Shown here in pieces: positions 8,862-19,947 of a DNA stretch of 64,000 bases. Position 1 is the stretch's first letter, and each line of letters begins with the position of its first letter. The notes beneath the pieces are model-generated. The model saw only the letters and a list, made by a program, of their open reading frames with translations. It had not been told where the DNA came from and ran no database searches. The DNA comes from Paracoccaceae bacterium (GTDB lineage: Bacteria; Pseudomonadota; Alphaproteobacteria; Rhodobacterales; Rhodobacteraceae), in contig JASBUI010000006.1 of NCBI GenBank assembly GCA_030148005.1, forward strand, positions 124,001-188,000. The letters are read 5' to 3'. The position numbers were made by a program, and so were the translations under genes.

Positions 8862-11788
8862 GACTGGACGGCAAGGGCCTGATTGACCGCCAGAAGCCGC
8901 TGAGTTTCGGCTTTGACGGGCGCCCGATTGCAGGGTTTGAAGGCGACACGGTGGCCTCGGCCCTTTTGGCCAATGGTGTTCGGCTGGTGGGCCGGTCCTT
9001 TAAGTACCACCGACCGCGCGGCATTCTGAGCGCAGGCTCGGAAGAGCCGAACGCCCTGTTGCAGGTGGGGCGCGGCGCCGCCTCTGTTCCCAATGTCAGG
9101 GCAACGGTGCAAGAGATTTACGAGGGGCTTGAGGTTGCCAGCCAGAACCGCTGGCCTTCGCTGAAGTTCGATCTGCTGGGCGTCAACGATCTGGCTGCGC
9201 CGTTTTTGTCGGCGGGTTTTTACTACAAGACCTTCATGTGGCCCCGCGCTTTTTGGGAGCGTGTTTATGAGCCGATCATCCGCCGCGCGGCGGGTTTGGG
9301 CGCGCTTTCAGGCGCTCACAACGAAGACCTTTACGAAAAGGCCTTTGCCCATTGCGATCTTCTGGTGATCGGCGCGGGGCCTTGTGGGTTGATGGCGGCG
9401 CTAGTGGCGGCGCGCGCAGGCGCTGACGTGATACTGGCCGACGAAGATAGCATGTTTGGCGGGCGCCTTCTGGCCGAAGAAGGCGAAGTTGGCGGCATGC
9501 CCGGCGCCGAATGGGCAAAAGGCGCGGTGCGGGAACTGGCCGCGATGGACAACGTGCGCCTGATGCCGCGCACAACGGTCACCGGCGCCTATGATCAGGG
9601 CACTTATGGGGCCTTGGAACGGGTGGCGCTTCACAAGGCCCCGGGTGGCGCGGCCCCGCGAGAGTGTTTCTGGCGCATCGTTGCGCGCCGGGCGATCCTT
9701 GCGGCCGGTGCAATAGAGCGCCCGATCGCCTTTGCCGGAAACGACAGGCCGGGCGTCATGATGGCAGGGGCCGTGCGGGCCTATCTTCATCGCTGGGGCG
9801 TTGCCCCGGGCCGAAAGGTCGCCCTCTTTTGCAACAACGACGACGCGCATAGGACCGCCCAAGATCTAAGCCGGGCCGGTGTCGACGTGGCGGCCGTGAT
9901 CGATGCGCGCGGCGAGGCAGAGGCTGGCGGCGACTATCCGGTCTATACCGGCGCCCATGTGATCGGAACGCGGGGCCGGACAGGGCTGCGTGAAATCACG
10001 CTTCGGCACAGCGGCGGCACCGCGCGTATCAAGGCCGATTGCCTTGCGATGTCGGGGGGCTGGAACCCTTCGGTTCACCTGACGTGCCACACGGGCGCGC
10101 GGCCGGTCTGGAACGAAAAGATCGCGGCGTTCGTTCCGGCCGAAGCTGCGGTTGAAGGGCTGATCCCCGCAGGCGCGGCGGCGGGCGAGTTTTCAACCGC
10201 CGGCTGCCTTGCCGATGGCAAACGTGCGGCGCGCCAGGCGTTGGCCGCGCTGGGGCTAAAGCCAGGCCGGACAAGGCTGCCAGAGGCAGAGGACAGCGCC
10301 GGCGGGGTAGAGCCTTTGTGGCATGTCCCCGGACCGGGGCGCGCGTTTCTTGATTTTCAGAACGATGTTTCGGTCAAGGATGTCGCGCTGGCGGCGCGCG
10401 AAAATTATGCCTCAGTCGAGCATATGAAGCGCTACACCACGCAAGGCATGGCAACCGATCAGGGCAAGACATCGAACATCGGGGCGCTTGCCATTCTGGC
10501 CGACGCCACGGGGCGCTCGATCCCGCAGACCGGCACGACAACCTTTCGTCCGCCGTTTTCGCCAGTATCCATCGCCGCGATGGGCGCGGGCGCGCAAGGC
10601 AAGGGGTTCGCGCCAGAGCGGTTCACGACTTCGCACGCGGCCAGCGTGGGTGCAGGCGCGCCGGTGATCGAGGCGGGGCTGTGGTATCGACCTTCCTACT
10701 TTCCGCAGGAAGGCGAGGTGAACTGGCGCCAGTCCTGTGATCGCGAAGTGATGATGGTGCGTCAGGCCGTGGGCATCTGCGATGTATCCACCTTGGGCAA
10801 GATCGACATTCAGGGCCCGGACGCTGCGGCTTTTCTGGACTTTGTCTATACCAACACATTTTCGACCCTCAAGGTTGGGCGCGTGCGGTACGGGATCATG
10901 CTTCGCGAGGATGGCCATGTCATGGACGATGGCACGACCGCGCGTCTGGGCGATGAGCACTATGTCATGACGACAACCACCGCTGCGGCGGGACAAGTCA
11001 TGCGCCACCTTGAGTTTGTGCACCAGTGTCTGGCACCGCAGATGAACGTCCGCTTCGTGTCGGTGACCGAACAATGGGCGCAGTTTGCGGTTGCGGGCCC
11101 TCTTGCCCGAAAGCTTTTGAGCGAGGTTCTTGATAGCCCCATCGACAACGAAAGCTGGCCCTTCATGGCCTGTGGGCCGGTTCAAGTGGGCGGCTGCGCA
11201 GGTCGGCTTTTCAGGATCTCGTTTTCGGGTGAGCATGCCTATGAGATCGCGGTGCCCAGCCGCTTTGGCCCGGCGCTGTTTGATCTGCTTGTGGCACGTG
11301 CGCGCGCGCTGGGCGGCGGGCCTTACGGCATGGAAGCGCTGAACGTTCTGCGCATCGAAAAGGGCTTCATCACCCACGCCGAAATACATGGCCGCGTCAC
11401 GGCTTTCGACATCGGAATGCAAGGCATGATTTCGCCCGCCAAGGACTGTATCGGCAAGGTCATGGCCACGCGTCCGGGCCTTCTTGGCGAAGGGCGCGAA
11501 CAATTGGTTGGGCTGCGCCCGACTGGCGCGGTCAAGCAACTGACGGCGGGCGCGCATATCTTTGAGCCGGAAGCAGAGGCGATCCGCGCCAATGCTCAGG
11601 GCTATACCACATCCGTAGGTTTTTCCCCGACTTTCCAAAGCTTTCTGGCGCTGGGCTTTCTTCGCAACGGCCGCGCGCGGCATGGCCAGACGGTCCGTAT
11701 CGTCGATCACCTGAGGCAGGTGGAAACGCTGGCCGAGGTTTGCGATCCTGTATTTCTTGATCCCAAAGGAGAGCGTGTCCGTGGCTGA
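8858..11788 (+). CDS. soxA: Sarcosine oxidase subunit alpha
   Basis: Alpha subunit, 976 residues. Domain order: an N-terminal ferredoxin-like region (about 1-90, RPIAGFEGDTVASALLANG) that lacks cluster cysteines as is normal in this enzyme, a NAD-binding domain with LLVIGAGPCGLMAALVAARAG (about 170-190), and a C-terminal GcvT-like folate-binding domain (from about 600) where methylene-THF is made. The true start is the TTG at 8858, overlapping the soxD stop as TTGA, with GGAGG upstream; the track start at 8759 lies inside soxD in another frame. The long antisense ORFs opposite it are shadows. Confidence 0.95.
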   Translation: MRLDGKGLIDRQKPLSFGFDGRPIAGFEGDTVASALLANGVRLVGRSFKYHRPRGILSAGSEEPNALLQVGRGAASVPNVRATVQEIYEGLEVASQNRWPSLKFDLLGVNDLAAPFLSAGFYYKTFMWPRAFWERVYEPIIRRAAGLGALSGAHNEDLYEKAFAHCDLLVIGAGPCGLMAALVAARAGADVILADEDSMFGGRLLAEEGEVGGMPGAEWAKGAVRELAAMDNVRLMPRTTVTGAYDQGTYGALERVALHKAPGGAAPRECFWRIVARRAILAAGAIERPIAFAGNDRPGVMMAGAVRAYLHRWGVAPGRKVALFCNNDDAHRTAQDLSRAGVDVAAVIDARGEAEAGGDYPVYTGAHVIGTRGRTGLREITLRHSGGTARIKADCLAMSGGWNPSVHLTCHTGARPVWNEKIAAFVPAEAAVEGLIPAGAAAGEFSTAGCLADGKRAARQALAALGLKPGRTRLPEAEDSAGGVEPLWHVPGPGRAFLDFQNDVSVKDVALAARENYASVEHMKRYTTQGMATDQGKTSNIGALAILADATGRSIPQTGTTTFRPPFSPVSIAAMGAGAQGKGFAPERFTTSHAASVGAGAPVIEAGLWYRPSYFPQEGEVNWRQSCDREVMMVRQAVGICDVSTLGKIDIQGPDAAAFLDFVYTNTFSTLKVGRVRYGIMLREDGHVMDDGTTARLGDEHYVMTTTTAAAGQVMRHLEFVHQCLAPQMNVRFVSVTEQWAQFAVAGPLARKLLSEVLDSPIDNESWPFMACGPVQVGGCAGRLFRISFSGEHAYEIAVPSRFGPALFDLLVARARALGGGPYGMEALNVLRIEKGFITHAEIHGRVTAFDIGMQGMISPAKDCIGKVMATRPGLLGEGREQLVGLRPTGAVKQLTAGAHIFEPEAEAIRANAQGYTTSVGFSPTFQSFLALGFLRNGRARHGQTVRIVDHLRQVETLAEVCDPVFLDPKGERVRG

Positions 11789-12356
11789 TCTGATCGAAAC
11801 TTCCGCCTCGGCGGGGCTTTTGCCGGTAACGATCGGCAATGTAACCCTGCAAGATGTTGCACCGGGCGCGATCGCATCGGTTGCGCCGCTGAGCGGGGCC
11901 GAAAAATCAACCTCGGCGGCGCTGAAAAAGCACTGCGGTGCGGCCTTTCCCGCCGCAGGGCGCGTGGCCGGGGGTGCGGGCGGTCTGCGCGCGATCTGGT
12001 CGGGCAGGGGGCAGGCGCTGGTCATGGCGGAGGCCCCCGGCGATCTGGCCGGTGAACTGGCGATCTTGCTGAAAGGCAAGGCCGCCGTGACCGATCAAAG
12101 CGACGCATGGACAACTCTTGCCCTTCAAGGCCGCGATGTTCGCCGGGTTCTGGCCCGCCTGACGCCCCTTGATTTGCGCCCCGCCACCTTTGGCCGGGGT
12201 CAGACCGCCCGATCCACTTTGGTGCATATGATGGCCGTCATAACCTGCACCGCCGCGGACCGGTTTGAGATCATGGTCATGCGCTCAATGACACAAAGCG
12301 CGGTGCATGACATAACCCGCGCCATGCAAGGATTGGCCGCCAGAGCGGCGCTTTAG
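11781..12356 (+). CDS. soxG: Sarcosine oxidase subunit gamma
   Basis: Gamma subunit of 191 residues, GcvT-like fold, structural partner of alpha at the folate site. The best start is GTG 11781 (VADLIETS), with AAGGAG nine bases upstream and an eight-base overlap with the soxA end; GTG 11775 is too close to the ribosome site. The conserved C-terminal segment FEIMVMRSMTQSAVHDI supports the assignment. Last gene of the sox operon. glyA and purU-type folate genes that often accompany sox operons are not in this window. Confidence 0.9.
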   Translation: MADLIETSASAGLLPVTIGNVTLQDVAPGAIASVAPLSGAEKSTSAALKKHCGAAFPAAGRVAGGAGGLRAIWSGRGQALVMAEAPGDLAGELAILLKGKAAVTDQSDAWTTLALQGRDVRRVLARLTPLDLRPATFGRGQTARSTLVHMMAVITCTAADRFEIMVMRSMTQSAVHDITRAMQGLAARAAL

Positions 12357-12361
12357 CGCGG

Positions 12362-12382
12362 CCCGACAAAGCGCTGGTCGGG
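12362..12382 (+). terminator. Possible hairpin after soxG
   Basis: CCCGAC-N9-GTCGGG starts six bases after the soxG stop. The nine-base loop contains AGCGCT. There is no T-run, so a true intrinsic terminator is uncertain; it may only mark the end of the operon. Confidence 0.3.
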
Positions 12383-12452
12383 GGCGGCAAACCCACCGGC
12401 GCGCCCCGCACGGTGGCTGGACTTTCGCCCGCCAGAGCCGCATATTATCGCG

Positions 12453-14423
12453 ATGAGCCTGCCCCCCGGATTCCTGGACGAGTTGCGTACCCGAACCTCC
12501 CTTTCGGCGGTTGTCGGGCGCAAGGTCATGTGGGATGCGCGCAAGTCCAATCAGCGCAAGGGCGACATGTGGGCGCCATGCCCCTTCCATCAGGAAAAAT
12601 CTGCAAGCTTTCACGTCGATGACCGCAAAGGGTTCTACTATTGCTTTGGCTGCCACGCCAAAGGTGACGCGATATCCTTCGTGCGCGAGACCGAGAACAT
12701 GGACTTTATGGAAGCGGTCGAACTTTTGGCGACAGAGGCCGGAATGCAGATGCCCGCGCGCGACCCACAAGCGCGCCAGCGGGCCGAAAAGCGCGACGGT
12801 CTGGCCGAGGTCATGGAGCAGGCGGTCAAATATTATCGCCTTCAGCTACAGACCGCATCTGCAGCGCAAGCGCGCGAATATCTAGCGGGCCGCGGCTTTG
12901 ACGATGCATCGCTTGCCCGGTGGGAAATCGGCTTTGCCCCCGATGCGCGCCAAGGCGTTCTGCAACATCTGAAGGGAAAGGGTGTTGAGCAAAAACAGGT
13001 CATTGATGCCGGTCTGGCCGCATCGGGCGACGATGGGCGCGCGCCCTTTGACCGTTTCCGTGGCCGCATCATATTTCCGATCCGCGACGCGCGCGGGCGC
13101 TGCATTGCGCTGGGCGGCCGGTCGATGGACCCCGCCGCGCGTGCCAAATACCTCAATTCGCCCGAAACCTCGCTGTTCGACAAGGGCCGCAGCCTGTTCA
13201 ACCACGGCCCCGCCCGAGAGGCCGCAGGCAAGGGCGAGCAACTGATCGTCGCCGAAGGCTACATGGATGTCATCGCGCTAAGCGAGGCAGGCTTTGGCGC
13301 CACCGTGGCCCCCTTGGGCACCGCCATTACCGAAGATCAGATCCGGATGCTCTGGCGCATCCACCCCGAACCGATCATCGCGCTTGATGGCGATACCGCA
13401 GGTCTGCGCGCGGCGATGCGGGTCATCGACACGGCCCTCCCACTACTGGAAGCCGGGCAGTCGCTGAGGTTCTGCATGATGCCAGAGGGGTTTGATCCCG
13501 ATGATCTTATCCGGGCCCAAGGGGCAGGGGCCATGCGTGCGCTGATCGAGACGGCGCAGCCGATGGTGAACCTGCTTTGGCAGCGTGAGACGGAAGGCAA
13601 GGTCTTTGACAGCCCCGAAAGGCGCGCGGCGCTGGACAAGTCCTTGCGCAGCGCGATCCGCGAAATCCGCGATCCGTCAATTCGCGCGCACTATGGCGAG
13701 GCGTTGAAAGAGCTGCGCCTTGATCTTTTCAACAGCTCGCGGCGCAGCGCCGCCGGGCCATCGCGCGATGGCCGCAGCGCTGGGCGGGGTTCGCGCACGC
13801 CGGGGCGCTGGCAGCCGCCTAGCACGGCGCGCGCAACCACCAAAACCTCGGCCCTAGTATCGCGCGGCGGCGGCGTCGAAGACTACTTGCGCGAGGCGGT
13901 GATCCTGGCGACATGCATCGCGACCCCCCAGGTGATTGAAGAGTTTGAAAGCGCGCTTGAAAACCTCGACATGGCCACGCCAGAGTTCCGCGACCTTAAG
14001 AATGCGGTCCTTGCAGGCGCGCATGATCCGGCCTTGCGGGAAAATATTTCTGCCGCCCTTGGGGCCGAATGCCTTGAAAACCTCTTTGCGCAACGCCACG
14101 TGGCAATCGCAGCAGCAGTGCGCAGCGCCGGCAATCTGGACATCGCCCGAACCTGCCTTGCCGAAGAACTTGCCAAACTGGAGGCACGGCGCGGCGCCGC
14201 CCGCGAAATCGAAGAGGCCGCATCGGATATCACGGATCTGGTGGATGAAGGGCTGACCTGGCGACTTGGCCAGGCCGCACAGGCCCTGCATCGCGCCGAA
14301 CGCAGCGAGAATGAAGACAAGACGGTTTATGACACCGCGCCCAACGGCGCCAAATTGAACCGCGAAGAGCAAAGCGCCCTCAATAGCCTTCTGGAACAAA
14401 TAGGCTACACCAAGCCACAGTGA
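12453..14423 (+). CDS. dnaG: DNA primase
   Basis: Replicative primase of 656 residues. The N-terminal CHC2 zinc-binding site is intact (C43, H46, C64, C67 in CPFH and CFGCH), followed by the catalytic TOPRIM core with the acidic motifs IVAEGYMDVIAL and ALDGDTAG, a basic Ser/Gly/Arg-rich linker around residues 425-465, and a C-terminal helical helicase-binding domain. It makes RNA primers at the fork and is recruited by DnaB. It lies 96 bp after soxG and directly before rpoD, the classical macromolecular-synthesis order, but without rpsU. Confidence 0.96.
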   Translation: MSLPPGFLDELRTRTSLSAVVGRKVMWDARKSNQRKGDMWAPCPFHQEKSASFHVDDRKGFYYCFGCHAKGDAISFVRETENMDFMEAVELLATEAGMQMPARDPQARQRAEKRDGLAEVMEQAVKYYRLQLQTASAAQAREYLAGRGFDDASLARWEIGFAPDARQGVLQHLKGKGVEQKQVIDAGLAASGDDGRAPFDRFRGRIIFPIRDARGRCIALGGRSMDPAARAKYLNSPETSLFDKGRSLFNHGPAREAAGKGEQLIVAEGYMDVIALSEAGFGATVAPLGTAITEDQIRMLWRIHPEPIIALDGDTAGLRAAMRVIDTALPLLEAGQSLRFCMMPEGFDPDDLIRAQGAGAMRALIETAQPMVNLLWQRETEGKVFDSPERRAALDKSLRSAIREIRDPSIRAHYGEALKELRLDLFNSSRRSAAGPSRDGRSAGRGSRTPGRWQPPSTARATTKTSALVSRGGGVEDYLREAVILATCIATPQVIEEFESALENLDMATPEFRDLKNAVLAGAHDPALRENISAALGAECLENLFAQRHVAIAAAVRSAGNLDIARTCLAEELAKLEARRGAAREIEEAASDITDLVDEGLTWRLGQAAQALHRAERSENEDKTVYDTAPNGAKLNREEQSALNSLLEQIGYTKPQ

Positions 14424-14480
14424 TGAATGATCTGGCGGTTTGGTGAGGAAGAGGTAAAGAAATCAGGGTAAACGTATTTC

Positions 14481-14521
14481 CGAATCAGTGATTCGGGTTC
14501 ATGATTCGAAAATCCGAATCA
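14481..14521. promoter_or_regulatory. Cluster of four GANTC sites and two inverted repeats before rpoD
   Basis: Within 41 bases of the dnaG-rpoD gap there are four GANTC motifs (14482, 14490, 14503, 14516). They form two perfect inverted repeats: CGAATCA-G-TGATTCG (14481-14495) and TGATTCG-N6-CGAATCA (14502-14521). GANTC is the site methylated by the alphaproteobacterial cell-cycle methyltransferase CcrM, so methylation-sensitive control of rpoD is possible. The symmetry would also suit a dimeric regulator. Confidence 0.55.
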
Positions 14522-14565
14522 CTTTGCCGCGCGAAGTGAAGCAACGAACGCCAGGAGACTGACCT

Positions 14566-16551
<1,986 letters not shown>

Positions 16552-16576
16552 AGGCGAACGCGCCGCCAGAGGTAAG

Positions 16577-16604
16577 AAAAGAGCGCCACTTGGGCGCTCT
16601 TTTT
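16577..16604. terminator. Bidirectional intrinsic terminator after rpoD
   Basis: AAAAGAGCGCC, loop ACTTG, GGCGCTCTTTTT. The stem is perfect, with A-run and T-run on the two sides, so it can end both rpoD and the converging membrane-protein gene, whose stop is at 16608. Confidence 0.88.
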
Positions 16605-16607
16605 CGT

Positions 16608-16997
16608 TTAAGATACAGAAGCTTGCCGACCGCGAATAAGGTAGAGCATCAACAAAATGGCAAACAGCGCCGCGTTGAACATCGGGAAGGCCACCACGCC
16701 CACCGCCACAACGCCGGCGGTCAGGTAGTAAAGCCCAACCGCGAAATCGATGGCCTGGATCAGAACCATGTTTGTAATCCAAAAGCGCGAGGGGCTATCG
16801 CTTTGCGCCAACATGGCCATTCCAACGCCATAAGCCACAAAACGCGCGCCCAGCATTCCGATCATATATGCGTTGTCCGCCGCTGGCACCGTTAGCCCCA
16901 TCCAGCCATAGAACTGAAGCGGCGCGAAAAGCGTCAGCGCGCCCAGCACAAACTGCGACATGGCGATGACCCACAAAAGTATTCTTAGTCCCGGCAT
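16608..16997 (-). CDS. Hypothetical small membrane protein (four helices)
   Basis: Protein of 129 residues with about four membrane helices (near residues 5-24, 42-62, 68-90 and 96-122). No family is recognised with confidence; it resembles DUF4345-type small membrane proteins only in topology. The start at 16997 has AAGGAA eight bases upstream; the longer ORF to 17222 runs through the promoter region. It is divergent from an HxlR-type regulator gene, with a perfect inverted repeat between them, so it is probably that regulator's target. Confidence 0.7.
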   Translation of the reverse strand: MPGLRILLWVIAMSQFVLGALTLFAPLQFYGWMGLTVPAADNAYMIGMLGARFVAYGVGMAMLAQSDSPSRFWITNMVLIQAIDFAVGLYYLTAGVVAVGVVAFPMFNAALFAILLMLYLIRGRQASVS

Positions 16998-17046
16998 TGA
17001 ATTTCCTTTCCGATAAATTTTGCCTTTCGGGGATATGCGAAAGGAA

Positions 17047-17079
17047 GTATAAAAAAGGAAGTAGTAACCTTTTTTATAC
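17047..17079. promoter_or_regulatory. Inverted repeat, probable HxlR operator
   Basis: GTATAAAAAAGG, nine-base spacer, CCTTTTTTATAC: a perfect 12-bp inverted repeat. It sits between the divergent small membrane-protein gene (start 16997) and the HxlR gene (start 17101), 22 bases before the latter. HxlR family dimers bind such palindromes next to their own genes. The TATAAA-like halves could also overlap -10 elements of both promoters. Confidence 0.65.
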
Positions 17080-17100
17080 CTAAAGAAAGTTGCCCAAGCC

Positions 17101-17460
17101 GTGAAAAACCACGCAGCTGAATTCTTTGATTGCGGACCCGACTGCCCCGTCGCCCGCGCCCATGAGGTCCTTGGCGGCAAATGGACGACGCTTGTTTTTC
17201 GGGATCTTCTGTCCGGCACCAAGCGCTATTCAGAACTGCGCAGATCCCTTACCGGGATCAGCCCGCGCATGCTTGCCGCGCGCCTTGCGATGCTGGAAGA
17301 GAACGGGTTGATATCCAAGCGGATTTACCCGACCGTGCCGCCCAAGACAGAGTATTCCCTGACTGCGCTGGGGCATTCCATGGGGCCGGTTATATCGGCC
17401 ATGGCGGTCTTTGGCGCAACGCTGATGGAAGACCAGATGCGCAAGCAAAAGAAGGCGTAA
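17101..17460 (+). CDS. HxlR family transcriptional regulator
   Basis: Winged-helix regulator of 119 residues with the HxlR signature DCPVARAHEVLGGKWTTLVFRDL near the N-terminus and the recognition region ISPRMLAARLAMLEENGLI. The conserved redox/electrophile-sensing Cys of the family is C15, and a second Cys (C11) lies four residues before it, which might permit a disulfide switch. The start codon is GTG. It lies five bases before the YjbQ gene, so the two are probably cotranscribed, and it faces a divergent membrane-protein gene across a palindromic operator. Confidence 0.9.
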   Translation: MKNHAAEFFDCGPDCPVARAHEVLGGKWTTLVFRDLLSGTKRYSELRRSLTGISPRMLAARLAMLEENGLISKRIYPTVPPKTEYSLTALGHSMGPVISAMAVFGATLMEDQMRKQKKA

Positions 17461-17465
17461 GGCCC

Positions 17466-17885
17466 TTGCAGAACGAATTCACGATCCAAACGCGCGGGCC
17501 AGGGCTCTATGAATTTACAGGCGAGGTTCGCAGCTGGCTGTCGCGCGCGGATGTCGCCTCTGGCCTGCTGACGCTATTTGTGCGCCACACCTCATGCTCG
17601 ATCCTCATTCAGGAAAACGCCGATCCCGAAGTGCAAACGGACCTGGCAGAGTTCTTTGCCCGTCTTGTTCCGCCTTCAACCGATCCGTCGATGTCTTATC
17701 TGACCCATACCTATGAAGGGCCAGACGATATGCCGGCCCATATCAAGGCCGCGCTGTTGCCCGTGAGTTTACAAATCCCGATCTTATCTGGCCAATTGAG
17801 GCTTGGAACGTGGCAGGGAATTTACCTTTTCGAACATCGCAGCGCCGGTCACCTTCGCAAGGTTGCGGCCCACATCAGTCCTTGA
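17466..17885 (+). CDS. YjbQ / UPF0047 family protein
   Basis: Protein of 139 residues belonging to the YjbQ (UPF0047) family, sometimes named secondary thiamine-phosphate synthase on genetic evidence. The motif RHTSCSILIQENADPEV and the C-terminal GTWQGIYLFEHR with the conserved Glu/His are present. The TTG at 17466 is the only sensible start giving family length; it is five bases from the HxlR stop with AAGG upstream. The track ORF start at 17181 lies inside the HxlR gene. The stop abuts that of the converging mntH gene in TGATCA. Confidence 0.82.
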   Translation: MQNEFTIQTRGPGLYEFTGEVRSWLSRADVASGLLTLFVRHTSCSILIQENADPEVQTDLAEFFARLVPPSTDPSMSYLTHTYEGPDDMPAHIKAALLPVSLQIPILSGQLRLGTWQGIYLFEHRSAGHLRKVAAHISP

Positions 17886-19244
17886 TCACAAGGCCACCGC
17901 ACCGTTCGCGACATCCCAAAGCAGCTTCATGTTCAGCGAAATCACGATGAAGGCAATGATCCAGCAGGCCGTGGTCAGCCACTTTGGCGCAGCAAGGCCG
18001 TTCATCTTTTCATTGTTGGAAGTGAACATCACTAGGGGAATGATCGCGAAGGGAAGCTGAAAACTCAGCACAACCTGACTAAGGACCAATAGCCGGGCAG
18101 TACCGCTTTCGCCGTAAAGCACCGTGACAAAGGCGGCCGGAATAATGGCGATGCCGCGCGTGATCAGACGCCGCGCCCAAGGCTTCATCTTGAACTGAAT
18201 AAAGCCTTCCATCACGATCTGGCCCGAAAGCGTGGCCGTCACGGTAGAGTTGAGGCCAGACGCCAAGAGGGCCACGGCGAAAAGGGCGGCGGCAATCGGC
18301 GCGCCCAAGGCAGGCCCAAGCAGGCGGTGCGCGTCCTGAATTTCAGCCACATCGAACTTACCCGCCGTGTGAAAGGCGGCAGCCGCCAGCACCAGAATAG
18401 AGGCGTTGATAAAGAGCGCGAACATCAGCGCAACGGTGGAATCTATCGTGCCGAGCCGGATCGCTTCCAGCTTTTCAGCGTCGGTTTTTCCGATGCGGCG
18501 CGTCTGGATAACGGCCGAATGCAGGTAAAGGTTATGCGGCATCACGGTCGCGCCGATGATCCCCAGAGCGAGGTAAAGCATGGCAGGGGACTGCACGATG
18601 CGCCCGTCAGGGATAAAGCCGCGCATGACATCACCGATGACCGGAGCGGCATAGAACATCTGAATTGCAAAGCTGACCGCGATGACCAGCGTCAGGCCGA
18701 TGACAACGGCCTCCATCCACCTAAAGCCGCGCCCCTGCAGCCAAAGGATCAGGAACACATCCATAGCCGTCAGAACGACGCCGATTTCCAGCGGTATCCC
18801 GAACAGCAGGTTCAGGCCGATCGCGGTGCCGATAACCTCTGCCAGATCGGTTGCGATGATAGCCCCTTCGGCAAGAACCCACATGATATTGCCGACGACG
18901 GGATGAAACGCATCCCTACAGGCCTGCGCAAGGTCCCGGCCGCTGGCAATCCCCAGACGCAGGCTAAGCGCCTGCAGAAGGATCGCCATGACGTTCGACA
19001 TAAGCGCGACGGACAAAAGCGTGTACCCAAAGGCGGATCCACCTGCCAGCGACGTGGCCCAGTTACCCGGATCCATATAGCCGACCGCAACCAGATACCC
19101 CGGACCGAAAAAGGCCAGAAAGCGCCGAACATGCGTGGCGCCACCAACTTTTACGCTGCCGTGGGACTCGGGCAGAGAGTTAAGCTCTCCCTTGCTCCGC
19201 CAGCCGTTCGTGGATGCCTCATGGGTTCGTTTAAGCAATTTCAT
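17886..19244 (-). CDS. mntH: Nramp family divalent metal transporter (Mn2+/H+)
   Basis: Proton-coupled Mn2+/Fe2+ importer, 452 residues with about eleven membrane helices. The two Nramp metal-site motifs are visible: [11 protein letters not shown] in helix 1 (Asp and Asn ligands) and [11 protein letters not shown] in helix 6. A basic cytoplasmic N-terminus of about 40 residues precedes helix 1. AGAGG lies upstream of the start. The 235-bp gap to nrdR should hold its promoter; I could not identify a confident Mur/Fur-type box there. It converges tail to tail with the YjbQ gene without spacing. Confidence 0.92.
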   Translation of the reverse strand: MKLLKRTHEASTNGWRSKGELNSLPESHGSVKVGGATHVRRFLAFFGPGYLVAVGYMDPGNWATSLAGGSAFGYTLLSVALMSNVMAILLQALSLRLGIASGRDLAQACRDAFHPVVGNIMWVLAEGAIIATDLAEVIGTAIGLNLLFGIPLEIGVVLTAMDVFLILWLQGRGFRWMEAVVIGLTLVIAVSFAIQMFYAAPVIGDVMRGFIPDGRIVQSPAMLYLALGIIGATVMPHNLYLHSAVIQTRRIGKTDAEKLEAIRLGTIDSTVALMFALFINASILVLAAAAFHTAGKFDVAEIQDAHRLLGPALGAPIAAALFAVALLASGLNSTVTATLSGQIVMEGFIQFKMKPWARRLITRGIAIIPAAFVTVLYGESGTARLLVLSQVVLSFQLPFAIIPLVMFTSNNEKMNGLAAPKWLTTACWIIAFIVISLNMKLLWDVANGAVAL

Positions 19245-19479
19245 TTGCCTCTAGTTGCGAATGGTTCTTAGTTTCATTAAGTCCGCCCCAAGGGATCGTC
19301 AAGGCCACAAACGCCCGCCGGTTGCACCGAAGGCGACGAATATTCCCAAAGCGCTGCGGATGGGCCGGAAAGTTCAGTTGGAATCAGCATATAGCGGCGC
19401 GAAATCACCTCTACCCAAAGCTTAGCCGCCCCCCTATAGTGACTGTGGAAATCCAGGATCTTGGACCAATGGAGGGGCC

Positions 19480-19947
19480 ATGCGCTGTCCGTTTTGCGGA
19501 AACATAGACACTCAGGTGAAGGATTCACGCCCGGCTGAGGACCACGTAGCGATCCGGCGCAGGCGGTTCTGTCCTGCTTGCGGTGGCCGCTTTACGACCT
19601 ATGAACGTGTGCAACTGCGCGATCTGGTCGTCATAAAGTCAAACGGACGCCGCGAGGATTTTGACCGCGCGAAACTGGAACGCTCGATCCGTATCGCTTT
19701 GCAGAAACGCCCCGTCGAACCTGAACGGATGGACCAGATGACATCCGGCATCGTGCGGCGGCTTGAAAGCCTTGGCGAGACGGACATCCAGTCCAAGACG
19801 ATCGGTGAGATCGTGATGGAAGCTCTGGCGCGGATCGATACCGTCGCCTACGTGCGCTTTGCCAGCGTCTACAAGAACTTCCAGGCCGCGGATGACTTCG
19901 ACAAGTTCGTAAGTGAGCTGCGCCCACCGACCCAACCGGAAGAGTGA
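19480..19947 (+). CDS. nrdR: Transcriptional repressor NrdR
   Basis: Ribonucleotide reductase regulator of 155 residues. The N-terminal zinc ribbon is intact (C3, C6, C31, C34), followed by an ATP-cone domain ([24 protein letters not shown]). NrdR senses ATP/dATP and represses nrd operons. GGAGGGG precedes the ATG. It overlaps ribD by four bases (GTGA), the usual nrdR-rib arrangement in proteobacteria. Confidence 0.97.
   Translation: MRCPFCGNIDTQVKDSRPAEDHVAIRRRRFCPACGGRFTTYERVQLRDLVVIKSNGRREDFDRAKLERSIRIALQKRPVEPERMDQMTSGIVRRLESLGETDIQSKTIGEIVMEALARIDTVAYVRFASVYKNFQAADDFDKFVSELRPPTQPEE

Noticed and set aside
10412-12079. 555-residue minus-strand ORF opposite soxA/soxG
   Set aside because: Lies wholly antisense to well-supported sox genes, has a repetitive basic/His-rich composition and no domain; a GC-rich shadow ORF.
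19245-19479. Mur/Fur-type box upstream of mntH
   Set aside because: Weak AT-rich symmetry only; no match that I could defend.
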